Part shown: piece after piece, positions 63,401 through 64,000 of the stretch | Layout of the letters: each line of letters opens with the position of its first letter | How positions within the stretch are numbered: the stretch's first letter is position 1 | DNA from: Meandrina meandrites | Lineage: Eukaryota; Cnidaria; Anthozoa; Scleractinia; Meandrinidae | DNA: 64,000 nucleotides | Reading direction: 5' to 3' | Assembly: GCA_963693305.1 (NCBI GenBank) | Contig: OY855906.1 | Coordinates: forward strand, 10,586,102 to 10,650,101 | Notes under the pieces: model-generated | The model's input: the letters and a program-made list of their open reading frames with translations, nothing else | The model's database searches: none | What the model was told of the DNA's origin: nothing | Program-made: the position numbers and the translations under genes

Positions 63401-63862
63401 AGACATTTCAAAAGTTGTTAACTGTAAGCCTTGGCTTTGATGACGAGGACAAGTACACCTTGACTGGGGTGAGGAAAAGCCCATTTCTTAGTGCACTTAA
63501 AAAAAATATGAAAACTCCCATGCATTGATGTTAATCAATTTTCTGCAAGCTCTGCTTGAGTTTGACTTTGCCTAAATGATATTTAGCCACATTCAGAACC
63601 AGTCCCATGTGAACAGGACCTTAGTTGCTTTTGTACTTTTGAAACTGCTGTTAGGTTGCCAGTGTCGATGATCCTTTTAGCAAATCTGACCCTAAGATTG
63701 GAACAGATTTTACCTTTAGTTACTAATCATATTGGTATTTTAGTCTTGAATATTTGGTAACTGTATGTTATTTTTCCTTCAATTTTATTAGGATGATCCC
63801 CAGCAAGCATTGATTCTGGAAGTCATCCGAAATGACAAACTAAGACAAATTGAACGACAAAA
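54464..63862 (+). CDS. IFT88: Intraflagellar transport protein 88 (5' part; continues past window)
   Basis: Thirteen exons: 54464-54550, 56635-56700, 57363-57392, 57533-57583, 59167-59227, 59592-59679, 60230-60320, 61057-61161, 62486-62588, 62704-62818, 63124-63233, 63347-63468 and 63792-63862. All phases agree, giving about 366 residues. The N-terminus has the EDEEDLYSGFNEYNP motif; then SSMGRPTTG and MARPMTAVRAVGY; a charged helix with PEEKVKQMEKKVNEL; INLDLTYSVLFNLANQY; then TPR units (NKMYAEALNTYQVIVKNKMFSNAG, split here by codon 20: YAEALNTYQ; YPQAVKQYRMALDQVP; FSDAVTSFEHIM). Known role: IFT-B core subunit needed to build cilia. Exon 1 has two adjacent ATGs (54464, 54467). Introns 1, 4, 6, 7 and 8 hold transposons. 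The C-terminal TPRs lie beyond the window. Confidence 0.95.
55340..56205. mobile_element. 866-bp non-autonomous DNA element, ACTGAAG duplication
   Basis: The ends are CCCGGCGATATCAATCA and its inverse. ACTGAAG flanks exactly on both sides (55333-55339 and 56206-56212). Both arms are filled with ATCAAT/ATTGAT words. The GC-balanced middle (about 55530-55860) has no recognised gene. It lies in IFT88 intron 1. Confidence 0.88.
57760..58160. repeat. GTGTCTGCTTA tandem repeat in IFT88 intron 4
   Basis: Four to five imperfect units of about 70-100 bases carry GTGTCTGCTTA, GGAGAGGTGTCTGC, TTATGGGAGGTTA, TTTAGTGTTTG and GTGGCTGGGAC. The words are related to the GGACACC family in the array spacers, here expanded into a tandem array. 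Confidence 0.7.
58257..59015. mobile_element. 759-bp TTAATATTAATC-rich element, TTGTAA duplication
   Basis: The ends CAGGACAACTTGGATTAA and, inverted, CAGGACAACTCGGATTAA are flanked by TTGTAA (58251-58256 and 59016-59021). Each arm has many copies of GGATTATAATAATC/TTAATATTAATC. The middle (58440-58700) is not AT-only and has no recognised gene. It is in IFT88 intron 4. Confidence 0.85.
59730..60047. mobile_element. Inverted-repeat MITE in IFT88 intron 6
   Basis: The arms start TTACAGTGCT and end AGCACTGTAA; inside, CCACTTGATAAAGTTTT (59755) is mirrored by AAAACTTTATCAAGTGG (to 60020), and TTTTTGACAACTTTTT recurs in both arms. Partly similar sequence occurs at 61230-61330. The exact target duplication is unclear. 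Confidence 0.75.
60348..60933. mobile_element. Element with CACTTCGTTCCA arrays at both ends
   Basis: Six GTCACTTCGTTCCA-type units at 60353-60461 are mirrored by GGAACGAAGTGAC units at 60858-60928, followed inward by AGTATAAACTAAGCG and its inverse. The outer right end contains GACCGGATACC, matching the fragment at 23230-23260. It begins only about 27 bases after the donor of IFT88 exon 7. Confidence 0.75.
61706..62158. mobile_element. 453-bp element with TTACCGTAATGATT ends
   Basis: The left end TTACCGTAATGATTAAATTT and right end AATCATTACGGTAA are inverted repeats. The inside has many spaced GGGCGCTTATT words in both halves. No protein is encoded. It lies in IFT88 intron 8; the target duplication is not clear. 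Confidence 0.8.
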
Positions 63863-64000
63863 GTATGTTCACTTGTTTCTTGCTAGGTTTTAGTTGTGAT
63901 ATTCTTTCCATTATTAGCAGTTAAAGTGGCATGTTGTAGCTGTAATGCTATGGTTTTATGTTCGGGTGGAGGGAAAGACAAAGAGACCAATTTGATTTTT

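Overview
The window is animal nuclear DNA, most likely from an anthozoan cnidarian (a stony coral or close relative). It is AT-rich, the genes are split by spliceosomal introns with GT/AG ends, and the spacers are full of short inverted-repeat transposons, SINEs and decayed LINEs. The coral assignment is an inference from the protein architectures and repeat style; nothing here proves the species.

Region 1 (about 1-43,620) is a tandem array of five closely related genes, all on the minus strand. From right to left I call them A (38651-43508), B (26508-31723), C (18114-22291), D (7261-13240) and E (929-2447, cut by the left window edge). Each complete gene has four exons joined by phase-1 introns. 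The encoded protein has a short N-terminus with one membrane anchor, an R-x-R-R furin-type site, about 25 Gly-X-Y collagen triplets, three immunoglobulin domains and a C-terminal fibrinogen-related (FReD) lectin domain. The FReD framework is almost constant between copies, while the part that forms the ligand pocket differs strongly. This looks like a family of diversified surface recognition proteins. Gene C has a 4-base frameshift and is probably broken. Four of the five copies keep a TATA box about 100 bases before the ATG.

Region 2 (45,983-54,292, minus strand) is RMI1, a subunit of the BLM-topoisomerase III dissolvasome. Ten exons could be placed; the last C-terminal exon was not found. 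Each array unit to the left carries a decayed copy of RMI1 exon 9 in its spacer, so the duplicated unit evidently included the RMI1 3' end as well as the FReD gene.

Region 3 (54,464 to beyond 63,862, plus strand) is the 5' part of IFT88, an intraflagellar transport TPR protein, with 13 exons visible. RMI1 and IFT88 are head to head with 171 bases between their start codons.

Many transposable elements have exact target-site duplications, or matching empty sites in a sister array unit, so their boundaries can be set to the base. They include a TTAA-flanked 674-bp foldback, a MULE-like 103-bp hairpin with 9-bp duplications, a twin-primed LINE, a tRNA-derived SINE with a 13-bp duplication and a retroposed GTAAGT-rich minisatellite.
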